Source: JBJXGV01 sp046160485 (GTDB taxonomy: Bacteria; Orphanbacterota; Orphanbacteria; JBJXGV01). Taken from it: DNA of 64,000 bases. Positions 17,040 to 25,910 of the stretch are shown here, piece by piece (the stretch's first letter is position 1; each line of letters starts with the position of its first letter). The stretch covers positions 1-64,000 of the forward strand of contig JBJXGV010000020.1 of assembly GCA_046160485.1 (NCBI GenBank), written 5' to 3'. The notes under the pieces were generated by a model, which ran no database searches, had not been told where the DNA came from, and saw only the letters and a list, made by a program, of their open reading frames with translations. Both the position numbers and the translations under genes were made by a program.

Positions 17040-19937
17040 ATGCCTCTGAAACGACACGGCTGTCCGATCGTCGTCCGCCTCTTCGCCCTCCTTGCCATAG
17101 CCGCGAGCCTCGCCGCGCCGGGGACGGTTCGCGCGCAGGGCACCGCGTCCCTGAAGGGCGTGATGACGGACAAGGACAACGGCGGGCCTCTGCCGTTCGG
17201 CAACGTCATCATCCTCAACACGAAGTTCGGCGCCATGACGCGCGAGGATGGCTCGTACGTCATTCCGAACATCCCGCTCGGCATCTATCAGGTCCAGGCC
17301 AGCTACATGGGCTACACGTCGCGCACCATCGATCAGGTTCGCATCGAGGCGGGGCGCATCAACGAACTCGACATTGCGATGAAGTCGACCGTGGCCGTCG
17401 AAACGCAAGAGATCCAGGTCACGGGTGAGAAGGCGCTCGTCGAGGTCGACGTCACGTCGACGCAGCGCACGGTGACGGCGGCGGAGATCGCGAGTGCGGC
17501 CGTCACGACGGTCGGCGATGTGCTCGTTCAGCAGACGGGCGTCACGATCGAGGACGACGAGATCCACATCCGCGGCGGCCGCGCCGACGAAACGCAGTAC
17601 CGCATCGACGGCGTCGTCGTGAAGGACCTCATCTCCGGGAAGTCGGGCGGCGGCGATCTTCACGCGTCGAGCGTCTCCGAGATCAACGTCATCACGGGCG
17701 GATACAACGCCGAGTTCGGCGACGCACTCTCGGGTGTCATCGACATCAAAACGCGCGAAGGCAGCGACGAGTACAAGAACTACACCGAGTGGAAGAGCGA
17801 TCACTATCCGGTCGTCGGGCAGATCTACAAGAACTTCTCGCGCGACGAATTCAACGCGCGCAGCGAGGGACCCAATCCGATCACTGAGAAGTTACTGCCG
17901 TCGCTCGGATGGAACCCGCCGGGAAGCATGACGTACTTTCTCAATCTCAACGGCGTCTTCACGGACACGCATCTTCCGGGGCGCGCATCGCGCGACCAAA
18001 ACGCGGCGCGCAACGATTCCGACAATCCCGAGCGCACACTCTATTCCGAGTACGAGAACTCGCTCTTGGGCGGCAACTACGGCTATGGATCCGAATTCTG
18101 GTCGCCGCGCCTCTCGAATGATTGGGGTCTTTTCGGAAAACTGACCTGGAAGCTCGGCAGCAAGGACAAGCTCAACCTGACGATGAACAAGAGTCTCTCG
18201 ATCGATCACGGCTTCGACGAGCCGCCGATCGTGCGGCGCGACGTCACGGAGGATACGAACTACCCGTGGGAGTGGAGCCAGCGGCTCGATCACTTCTATA
18301 CGTACACGAAGGACACATCGATTTTTTCGCTGGCGTGGAACCGGCTCTGGTCGCGCAACACGTCGACGCAGGCGCGCTTCTCGCGCTATGTGCGCAACCA
18401 GCGGCAGTCGGTGTTCGGGCGGCTCTGGTTCGGCGAGGAAGGCTACGAGCCGGACGACGACTTCGCGTTGCCGAACTGCGGCGAGGGTGTCGAGGGACCG
18501 TGCGACCAGCCGTTCTTCATCGACTCGGGCGATGCGTCGCGCTGGCACGACCGCTACGTCTCGAGCTACACGACCGCGTTCGATCTCACGCGCAAGATCG
18601 GCAAGCACCACACGCTCAAGAGCGGCTGGGAGAACTCATTCCAGAACGTGCAGTACATCGACATTCGGTTTCCGTGGGTGTCGGATCCGAACAACCTCGG
18701 TGGGAGCCACGATCTCTACGACGTGAATCCGGGCGTCGGCGCGATGTTCGTGCAGAATCAATTCGATTTCGAGGGGTTCATCGGGAACGTCGGCTTCCGG
18801 CTCGACTACTGGTTCCCGGGGAACGAAGCGGACAACGCGGTGAGCGACACGAGCCGCGCGAACTACGACCCGACGATCGAACGCGAGTACCTCGATTCGT
18901 CGCACCAGTTCCTCGGCGGTCGCCGCTACAAGGCGAAGATCCTTCCGCGCATCGCGGTCTCGCACCCGATGACCGATCATACGCACCTGTTCCTCAACTA
19001 CGGGCAGTTCCTGCAGTGGCCGTCGTACTTCTATGTCTACTCGAAGATCTCGTCCGTCTCGAGCGAGGACTTTCCGCTCGTCGGTAACTTGAACCTCAAT
19101 CCCGAGCTTGCGGTGCAGTACGAGATGGGATTGCGTCACGAGTTCTCGCGCACGTTTTCCGGCGACGCGACGTTCTTCTACAAGGACATCTACGACTACC
19201 CGACGTCGGTGCGTTTCACGCGTCCGGGGCAGGGTCCGATCTTCATCTACATCAACAATGATTTCGCGCGCAGCCGCGGATTCGAGCTTCAAATCAAGAA
19301 GCGCAAGAGTCCGTCGCTGTCAGGATCGGCGAGTTACTCGTATTCGGTTGCGACGGGCAAGGCCTCCGATCCGAATCAAACTCAGATTCTCCAGGAGGCG
19401 GAGGGATCGTTCGCGGAGCTGGGACTCGAAGAGGGCTTCCTCTGGTGGAACCGGCCGCACAAGTTCACGATCGGCGCCGACTATCGCGTCGCGGAAGACA
19501 TGGATATCGCGAAGGTGCCGAGCGTTCTCGGACGCAAACTGCCGCGCGATTGGAATCTGAACGCGTATCTGCTCGTGCGGTCGGGCCGCGCCTACACTCC
19601 CGAGGACGTCGACGGCAACGAAACCGGCAAGAAGTTCTCGAAGAACGCGCCGCTGAACGCGAGCGTCGATCTTCGAGCGGAGAAAGGCTTCCGCATTCCG
19701 GGCGGGCGCCGCCTGCGCGCAAGCCTCGAGGCGCGCAACGTCTTCAACTCGCGCCCCGCGACGCGTGTCGATCCATCGACGGGCAAGGTGCCGACGATCG
19801 GTCAGGGCCAAGTCGACCCCGTGCCCAACACGCCCGATTTGGCCGAGGCGCGTGAAGCGCAGATCCTTCGCTACCAAGATCCGTCGTGGTATGGCGCGCC
19901 GCGCGCCGTTTGGTTCGGGATCGGTGTCGAATGGTGA
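17040..19937 (+). CDS. TonB-dependent receptor with carboxypeptidase-regulatory-like N-terminal domain
   Basis: 965 residues. Signal peptide (KRHGCPIVVRLFALLAIAAS to VRAQG), a carboxypeptidase-regulatory-like beta-sandwich at about residues 35-110 (GSYVIPNIPLGIYQV), then a plug domain (EIQVTGEKALVEV; IHIRGGRADETQYRIDGVVV; NVITGGYNAEFGDALSGV) and a long beta-barrel ending in AVWFGIGVEW with a terminal aromatic. The ATG at 17040 fits the signal peptide; the frame extends upstream to 16902 without one. First gene of an operon with a PorV-like protein and surface lipoproteins, so it may be a SusC-like importer or an export-linked receptor. Ligand unknown. Confidence 0.85.
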   Translation: MPLKRHGCPIVVRLFALLAIAASLAAPGTVRAQGTASLKGVMTDKDNGGPLPFGNVIILNTKFGAMTREDGSYVIPNIPLGIYQVQASYMGYTSRTIDQVRIEAGRINELDIAMKSTVAVETQEIQVTGEKALVEVDVTSTQRTVTAAEIASAAVTTVGDVLVQQTGVTIEDDEIHIRGGRADETQYRIDGVVVKDLISGKSGGGDLHASSVSEINVITGGYNAEFGDALSGVIDIKTREGSDEYKNYTEWKSDHYPVVGQIYKNFSRDEFNARSEGPNPITEKLLPSLGWNPPGSMTYFLNLNGVFTDTHLPGRASRDQNAARNDSDNPERTLYSEYENSLLGGNYGYGSEFWSPRLSNDWGLFGKLTWKLGSKDKLNLTMNKSLSIDHGFDEPPIVRRDVTEDTNYPWEWSQRLDHFYTYTKDTSIFSLAWNRLWSRNTSTQARFSRYVRNQRQSVFGRLWFGEEGYEPDDDFALPNCGEGVEGPCDQPFFIDSGDASRWHDRYVSSYTTAFDLTRKIGKHHTLKSGWENSFQNVQYIDIRFPWVSDPNNLGGSHDLYDVNPGVGAMFVQNQFDFEGFIGNVGFRLDYWFPGNEADNAVSDTSRANYDPTIEREYLDSSHQFLGGRRYKAKILPRIAVSHPMTDHTHLFLNYGQFLQWPSYFYVYSKISSVSSEDFPLVGNLNLNPELAVQYEMGLRHEFSRTFSGDATFFYKDIYDYPTSVRFTRPGQGPIFIYINNDFARSRGFELQIKKRKSPSLSGSASYSYSVATGKASDPNQTQILQEAEGSFAELGLEEGFLWWNRPHKFTIGADYRVAEDMDIAKVPSVLGRKLPRDWNLNAYLLVRSGRAYTPEDVDGNETGKKFSKNAPLNASVDLRAEKGFRIPGGRRLRASLEARNVFNSRPATRVDPSTGKVPTIGQGQVDPVPNTPDLAEAREAQILRYQDPSWYGAPRAVWFGIGVEW

Positions 19938-20992
19938 GGCTGGCGGGGCGGCGCGGTTTTCGCGCGGCGCACGCGGCCGGTTGTGGGCTGGCGCTCGCGT
20001 GCGCGTTCGCGCTTGCGGGGATGGTCGCGCCGAGCGCCCACGCGCAGACCTCGCTCGGCGGCCAGCGCGTCGGCACATCGTCAGGGGACTTCCTCAAGAT
20101 CGGCGCCGGCGCGAAGGCGGTCTCGATGGGTGAGGCGTTCATCGCGATCGCGGATGATCCCTCGGCGCTCTACTGGAACCCCGCCGGAATTGCGAGCGCG
20201 GACTCGCGCGCGATTCTCTTCTCGCACACGAGTTGGCTTACGGATGTCAGCATCGAGTATCTCGCCGCGATCGCGCCCGTGCCGCGCCTCGCGGGCGGCG
20301 TTGCGGGCGTGCAGGTCGCCGGCCTCTCGACGGAACTCGACGAAACGAGCGAACTCCAACCGGATGGAACCGGCCGTTCGTTCTCTTACTCCGATCTCCT
20401 CATTGGCGCCGGGTACGCGCGGTACTTCACCGACAAATTCGCGATCGGCTTCAATGTGAAGTACCTGCGCGAGGACCTCGGCTCGGAGGTCGGCGGCGGC
20501 GTCGTCAACACCTGGCTCGCCGATCTCGGCACGATGTATCACATCGGGTTTCACGACATGAATTTCGCCGTGGCGATCACGAATTTCGGCCCCGAGATCA
20601 CGCCGAACGAGGGCTACGTGCGGGTCAATCAGTCAGGCGGCTTCACGCTGACGCAGGACGCGGACTTCATCGGATTCGCGCCGCCGACGACGTTCAAGAT
20701 CGGGCTCTCCTCGACGATCTTCGATTCGGATGATTTTCACGGCGTCGGCTCGCTCGAGATGAATCGCCCAGGCGACAACGCGGAAACAATCAAGCTCGGC
20801 GGCGAGGTTCTTTTCCGCGAACGAATCGCTCTGCGCGCCGGCTACGACGCGAACGCCGACGAGCTGAAGTTCTCCGGCGGCGCCGGATTCCAGATGACGC
20901 ACAACGCGCGGAGCGCCGCGGTCGACTACGCGTTTACGAACAGCGAAAGCTTCGGTCGAATCGATCGCATCGCGCTCGTGGTGGAATTCTAA
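19931..20992 (+). CDS. PorV/PorQ-family outer-membrane beta-barrel protein
   Basis: 353 residues; its ATG lies inside the last codons of the receptor gene. Signal peptide (GLALACAFALAGMVAPSAHAQ), then the family-typical GTSSGDFLKIGAGAKAVSMG and PSALYWNPAGIA, followed by alternating beta-strands ending in RIALVVEF. PorV is the shuttle/anchor protein of type IX secretion in Bacteroidetes, and PorV/PorQ-like proteins are widespread in FCB phyla. Downstream genes include proteins with FlgD-like C-terminal domains, consistent with a cell-surface attachment route (inference). No other type IX component is in the window. Confidence 0.82.
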   Translation: MVRLAGRRGFRAAHAAGCGLALACAFALAGMVAPSAHAQTSLGGQRVGTSSGDFLKIGAGAKAVSMGEAFIAIADDPSALYWNPAGIASADSRAILFSHTSWLTDVSIEYLAAIAPVPRLAGGVAGVQVAGLSTELDETSELQPDGTGRSFSYSDLLIGAGYARYFTDKFAIGFNVKYLREDLGSEVGGGVVNTWLADLGTMYHIGFHDMNFAVAITNFGPEITPNEGYVRVNQSGGFTLTQDADFIGFAPPTTFKIGLSSTIFDSDDFHGVGSLEMNRPGDNAETIKLGGEVLFRERIALRAGYDANADELKFSGGAGFQMTHNARSAAVDYAFTNSESFGRIDRIALVVEF

Positions 20993-22125
20993 TGAGCCGC
21001 GTCGCATTCGCCGGGCGAAGCGCCGTCATCGCTTTCGGCCTCGCGCTGAGTCTCGTAGCGTCGCTAGGCTGCGGCAAGAAATTCGAGCTTCCGAACCAAA
21101 CGCCCTCGAACGTGACGCCGGGCGAAGACACGTACTTCGTGAAGTTTCGCTGGAGCGGATTCGCGGGAGCAACGGATTTGTTGATGACGCGCGGGGGACA
21201 AGTTTTCGTCGCCGAGCCGCGGCCGGGCGCCCCCGATAGCGCGCGCGTTCGAATTTACCAGCGCTCGAAGGTGAACCCGACGCCGACGGGCGTTGAACTC
21301 CCGGATCTCATCCGCCCCGTCAGGCTCGCGGAGGGGCGTCGCGACACGATCTTCGTCCTCGACGACGCCGACCCGCCCGCGGTGCGCCGCTACAGCCCCG
21401 ACGGCTTGCGCCACCTCGATTCGTTTTCGGACGACGCGTGGGTCTCGATCGTCGATGACACGAGCCGCGTCGGAGCCGGGATTCAACGCGTGACGAATTC
21501 GACGATCGTCTTGCGCGGTCTTGCCGCCGACGCCGAGAACAACGTCTTCGTCGCGTGGATCGATTCCACGTTTCAGTTCGATCGCAATCTGCTCGACCCC
21601 ACCGGCGCGGACACGACGACCAGCGTCGTCGTCTCGAATACGATCGCGAAGTACTCCGTCGACGGCGTGCTTCTCGAGACGATCGCGACGGAAGGTTCCG
21701 GCACCGGCTTCGTCGACGGACCCGGCGGAATTCAAACCTCCGGCGACGCGCTCATCTACGCGGACATCAACAAGAACTGGGTTCAGCTCGTCGATGGCGA
21801 CGCGCCGTCGAGCCCGATCTTCTTCATCGACGGGCTTTCGATCACCGACGATCCCGGCCTCGACGCGCCGCTCGATGTCGCCGCCGACGATTCCGGGTCG
21901 ATCTACATCGCCGATACGGGGAATGGCCGCGTGCTTCGCTTCGATCGAGATGGCGCGTTCGACCAGCGAGTCGATCTGGCCGCCGGCGGAAACGGCGGCG
22001 GTGCCGGCGAAGCCGTCGAGCCCGTGGCGCTCACGGCGAACACGCAGCTCGTCTACGTTCTCGATCGCGGGCTCGGCGAGATACTCGTGTTCGAGCTACG
22101 CAGCACGCTGGAGGACACCGAATGA
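20992..22125 (+). CDS. Lipoprotein with NHL-like beta-propeller
   Basis: 377 residues; the ATG shares a base with the previous stop (TAATG). Lipoprotein signal LSLVASLGC, then repeated propeller blades such as ADDSGSIYIADTGNGRVLRFD and DTIFVLDDADPPAVRRY. It probably sits on the outer membrane as a binding partner of the receptor encoded two genes upstream. No enzymatic motif. Ligand unknown. Confidence 0.7.
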   Translation: MSRVAFAGRSAVIAFGLALSLVASLGCGKKFELPNQTPSNVTPGEDTYFVKFRWSGFAGATDLLMTRGGQVFVAEPRPGAPDSARVRIYQRSKVNPTPTGVELPDLIRPVRLAEGRRDTIFVLDDADPPAVRRYSPDGLRHLDSFSDDAWVSIVDDTSRVGAGIQRVTNSTIVLRGLAADAENNVFVAWIDSTFQFDRNLLDPTGADTTTSVVVSNTIAKYSVDGVLLETIATEGSGTGFVDGPGGIQTSGDALIYADINKNWVQLVDGDAPSSPIFFIDGLSITDDPGLDAPLDVAADDSGSIYIADTGNGRVLRFDRDGAFDQRVDLAAGGNGGGAGEAVEPVALTANTQLVYVLDRGLGEILVFELRSTLEDTE

Positions 22126-24107
22126 AGCGCGCGCTTTGCTGGACCGCCGGATTCGCCGCCGCCGCGTTTCTCTCGGCGATGCCGCCGCGCGCGGCTCTCG
22201 GCGAGAGCGCCGCACGACCGCCGGACCCGGCTCCCGGCGCGCTCTTGCAGCAGCGCCAGTGCGAGTACGACAATCGCCGCGACGAAGGCGCCGACACCAC
22301 GCGCTCCAGTTTTTCCGTGCGCGTCGCTGGCCCCGGCAACGTCGGCATGACGATCACGAACTTCGGATCGGTCGGCAACGATCACGACAGCCGCGCGGCC
22401 TCGTTCGAATTTCCGAACGGCTCCGAGATCGAGCACATGATCCGCGGCGGCATCTGGATCGGTGCCGTGACGGCCGACGGCGAAACGCTTGTCTCGACGG
22501 CCTCGCTCGATCAAAACATCTCGAACTCGAGCGATCGCACGACGGAGTTCCTGCCGCGCCTGCCGCTGTCGACACGCTCGTCGCTCATCAACAGCCCGTT
22601 CTACGATCCGACCGCGATTTCCGAAGAAGACATCCTCACGGCGTACCGCGATTTTCCGGGGCCGGACAACGCGAACTCGGAGGATCCGTGTCCTCTCGGT
22701 ATCGACGTGAGTCAGATCACGCTCGGTTGGTCGTTTAAGCCGGTCGACGATTTTCTCATCCTCAACTACACCGTTAAGAACGTCAGCACCGTCGCCCTCA
22801 CGAACATCTACCTCGGCATGTTCGGGGAGTTCGCGACGAACTTTAAGGGGCAATACGCGGAGTGGCCGCCGCCGAGTGTCTCGGTGCTCTTCGACAACAA
22901 GGTGATCGCGTGGGACGACTCGCTTCGTCTCTTCAGCGAGCGCCACTGCAGCTTCGATCGCGGGCGCGCTCCGACTTACGGCGCGATGAAGTTCCTCGGC
23001 TCGCGGCCGGATTCTCTCGCGGGAAAGACGGTGTCGTTTAACTGGTTCGAATTCTTCCCGGCGGACGAGTCGCGCGACGAGGACACGGAACGCTATCGCC
23101 TCATGGCCAACGGAGAGAACGACCCAACGGAATCCATCGTGACGACGTGCGACGGCGGCGTGACGAACGATCCGGTCGAGGTCATGAGCGCGGGGCCGTA
23201 TTCGATCCTTCTTCCCGGCGACACGCTCTCGTTCGCGGTCGCGTTTCTCGGCGGCGAGGACGTGGTCGATCTCGAGCTGAACGCAAGTTGGGCGCAGCGC
23301 GCGTTCGACGCGAACTACGTGATCCCACAGCCGCCGCCGTCGCCGCTTCTTCGCGTCGATCCGTCGCCGAACGGCGTGACGGTCTACTGGGATCGCGCGC
23401 CCGAATCGGTGGCCGACCCCGCAAGCGGGGAACTCGATTTCCAGGGCTATCGCGTACACGTCAGCTCCGACAATGTCGGCTTCGATATCGTGCGCGACGT
23501 CGACATCGTCGACAGCGTCGGTTTCAATACCGGCTTCTCCGCCGTGGCCCACGACACGACGATCGCGGGGAAGCAGTACGACTACCGGCTGACGATCCCA
23601 GGCCTTCGTGACGGATTCCGCCACTGGGTGTCGGTGACATCGTACGACCTCGGAAACGCGGCGCAGGGACTACCGTCGCTCGAAAGCGGCGTTCCGCAAA
23701 ACAAGACGCTCTTCATCCCCGGGGCCGACGCGGTTCGCGAAGGCTCTGCGCGCGACGTGGTCGTCTTCCCGAATCCCTACCGCGGGCAGGCGTCGTGGGA
23801 CGGCACGCTGCCGCGCGAGAAACTGGTCTGGTTCCGCCATCTGCCCGAGCGCTGCGTGATTCGCATCTTCACGATCTCGGGCGATCTCGTCGACGAGATT
23901 TCCTTCAACGGCGAAACGTACGCCGCGGACGGGACATTCCTCCTGAACCGGCCCGATGAAGACCCTCCGGTTCTGTCGGGCGGACAGGCGGCGTGGGATC
24001 TGCTCACGAAGGAAGACCAGCCGGTCGCAAGCGGGCTCTACTTCTTCGCGGTCGAAGACCTCGCGACGGGGGATTTCTCGACCGGAAAGTTCCTGGTGCT
24101 CAAGTGA
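22122..24107 (+). CDS. Secreted protein with C-terminal FlgD-like Ig / sorting domain
   Basis: 661 residues; ATGA overlap with the preceding gene. Signal peptide (ALCWTAGFAAAAFLSAMPP). The large N-terminal part is unrecognised beta-rich sequence. A fibronectin-III-like segment (about 420-520; DFQGYRVHVSSDNVGFD) precedes the C-terminal domain with VVFPNPYRG, VIRIFTISGDLV and SGLYFFAVEDLATG...GKFLVLK, the pattern of FlgD-Ig or type-IX-like C-terminal domains. Likely exported through the same operon's machinery. Confidence 0.72.
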   Translation: MKRALCWTAGFAAAAFLSAMPPRAALGESAARPPDPAPGALLQQRQCEYDNRRDEGADTTRSSFSVRVAGPGNVGMTITNFGSVGNDHDSRAASFEFPNGSEIEHMIRGGIWIGAVTADGETLVSTASLDQNISNSSDRTTEFLPRLPLSTRSSLINSPFYDPTAISEEDILTAYRDFPGPDNANSEDPCPLGIDVSQITLGWSFKPVDDFLILNYTVKNVSTVALTNIYLGMFGEFATNFKGQYAEWPPPSVSVLFDNKVIAWDDSLRLFSERHCSFDRGRAPTYGAMKFLGSRPDSLAGKTVSFNWFEFFPADESRDEDTERYRLMANGENDPTESIVTTCDGGVTNDPVEVMSAGPYSILLPGDTLSFAVAFLGGEDVVDLELNASWAQRAFDANYVIPQPPPSPLLRVDPSPNGVTVYWDRAPESVADPASGELDFQGYRVHVSSDNVGFDIVRDVDIVDSVGFNTGFSAVAHDTTIAGKQYDYRLTIPGLRDGFRHWVSVTSYDLGNAAQGLPSLESGVPQNKTLFIPGADAVREGSARDVVVFPNPYRGQASWDGTLPREKLVWFRHLPERCVIRIFTISGDLVDEISFNGETYAADGTFLLNRPDEDPPVLSGGQAAWDLLTKEDQPVASGLYFFAVEDLATGDFSTGKFLVLK

Positions 24108-25645
24108 CGGCACGTTGCGTTCGCGCGCGAACGAACCGCGCACTCGGAATCGCGCTCTTCGCGCTCTGCGCCGCGCTCGGCGCGTGTACCGACAATCCCG
24201 GCCAGCCTTCGAACAACCGGCCGCCCGAGACGGGCCTCGTGTTCGTCGGCGATCTCGACACCACGCTCTACATCCAGGAAGTGAAATGGTGGGGCACCGA
24301 TTCCGATGGCGACGTCGTCGGTTTCGAGTACCGCTGGACGCCGCGTACTCCTCTGGCCGGCTTCGATACGAGTTGGATCTTCACCACCGACGTGCGCGAC
24401 ACGTTCGCCTTGCCGACGCCGAGCGGTTACTCGGAGTACACGTTCGCCGTCCGCGCCATCGACGATAGAGGCGCCACCGATCTCACGCCGGCGTCACAGA
24501 CGCATCCGTTCGCCAACGCGGCGCCCACGTGCAGCCTGACGAATGTCGCCGCTTTCGCCGATTCCCTCTTCCCGTCGCTGCCTCTCGAATGGGTCGCGCG
24601 TGATCTCGATGGCGAGGCGACGATCTCTCGTTTCCTTGTGTGGCTCGACGGGAACGAGGCGAACCCGCTCGTGATCGAAGACGGCACGGCGCGGAGCACC
24701 GGGCTTTCGCCGGCCGACTTCGATGGCGCTGGCCAGCGCACGGTCTTCATTCAGGCGGTCGATAGCGGGCAACGCGGCAGCGAGCCCGATTCTTTCTCGG
24801 CGTATTTCTTCCCCGCGATGGGGCGGGTCTTGCTCGTCGACGACATGACGCGGACGGATCCGCGCGGCGGAACGGCGCCGTTCGGCAGCGGCTTCGCGCG
24901 ATTCGCCGATCTGTTCTACGCGACGAACCTCGACACGTTCTACCGCCAGGAGCGCCAGCAGGACTTCTCGATCCTCGACCTCGAACGATTCCCGATTCAA
25001 TCGCGCGACCAGGCCAGCCGCCTTCTCGAGTCGTACGAAACGATCGTCTGGTACGACCAAATCGGTGATTCGATGGGATCGCCCGCCCTCGAGACGATGG
25101 CGGAGTTTCTTCCGGACTGGATCCGCGGCGGCGGCAAGATGGTTCTCGTGTCGACCTACGCGATGGGCGTCAATGTCATTAACTACAATCCGACCACCCT
25201 TCGCGGCGACACGATTCCCGAGGCGCTCTTCGCGGGAGGCGACGATCGCTTCCGCAGGGTTGTCGCTGGCATCGACGGAATTCTGCTGCGCCAACCCGCG
25301 CTCCCGTCCACGTACGCGTTCGAGGGGGGAGTCTCCGGAGCGACCGTCCTCGAAGATCTCCGGTTGCCGGGCGGGTTTCTTGCGCCCGTGAGCTTCGACA
25401 TCTTCACCGTGCGGCCCGAGGTGACTCGGCTCTACACGATCCCGGCGGGTACCGCCGTGTCGGAGGCTGACACTCTGACGGCGGAAGGTACGGCGGGGCT
25501 CTTGCGGCAGTTGGGAGCCGGGCGCTTCGTTCTTCTCGGCTTCCCCTATTCGCGCATGGGCCGCAGTGCAGGCGGCGAAGACGACGACACAAGGTTCTTC
25601 CCGGAGTTCCGAAAGATTCTCGCTTTGGTCGAAAACGGCGCGTAA
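24104..25645 (+). CDS. Lipoprotein with Ig-like and glutamine-amidotransferase-like regions
   Basis: 513 residues from a GTG that overlaps the upstream TGA (GTGA). Lipobox in FALCAALGAC (Cys24). Two Ig/fibronectin-like segments (VKWWGTDSDGDVVGFEYRW; LEWVARDLDGEATISRF) are followed by an alpha/beta region beginning GRVLLVDDMTRTD with YETIVWYDQIG and GGGKMVLVSTYAMG, resembling a catalytically uncertain class I GATase/ThuA-like fold. Last gene of the surface operon. No function assigned. Confidence 0.7.
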   Translation: MTARCVRARTNRALGIALFALCAALGACTDNPGQPSNNRPPETGLVFVGDLDTTLYIQEVKWWGTDSDGDVVGFEYRWTPRTPLAGFDTSWIFTTDVRDTFALPTPSGYSEYTFAVRAIDDRGATDLTPASQTHPFANAAPTCSLTNVAAFADSLFPSLPLEWVARDLDGEATISRFLVWLDGNEANPLVIEDGTARSTGLSPADFDGAGQRTVFIQAVDSGQRGSEPDSFSAYFFPAMGRVLLVDDMTRTDPRGGTAPFGSGFARFADLFYATNLDTFYRQERQQDFSILDLERFPIQSRDQASRLLESYETIVWYDQIGDSMGSPALETMAEFLPDWIRGGGKMVLVSTYAMGVNVINYNPTTLRGDTIPEALFAGGDDRFRRVVAGIDGILLRQPALPSTYAFEGGVSGATVLEDLRLPGGFLAPVSFDIFTVRPEVTRLYTIPAGTAVSEADTLTAEGTAGLLRQLGAGRFVLLGFPYSRMGRSAGGEDDDTRFFPEFRKILALVENGA

Positions 25646-25783
25646 CGTTCTGAAATCGCTAGGCGCCCGGCCACCAGCTCGATCCAACGCGCTCCACGCC
25701 CCGGATGCGCGCGCACCGCGCACGCCACGAACCGCGCGGGATTTGTAAAAAGCCAGTAAGTCGTTCTTTTATAGGCAATTCCC

Positions 25784-25813
25784 TTGACAGTTTGACGACG
25801 CGCGGCATATACT
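25784..25813 (+). promoter_or_regulatory. Strong sigma70-like promoter
   Basis: Consensus TTGACA (25784-25789), an 18-nt spacer and TATACT (25808-25813). It gives a leader of about 90 nt ending in GAGGAGAAGAGC before the ATG at 25911. Confidence 0.7.
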
Positions 25814-25910
25814 GGCCGCCGTACGAATCAGACTTTGAAACACGGTTCGGGCAACGGCCCGATCCTCCCAGCCACGTTTCGAGGACCACCCACTAGAAGA
25901 GGAGAAGAGC

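Noticed and set aside
17040..25645. Complete type IX secretion system
   Set aside because: Only a PorV-like protein and FlgD-type tails are present. No SprA, GldK-N or PorU homologue is visible.
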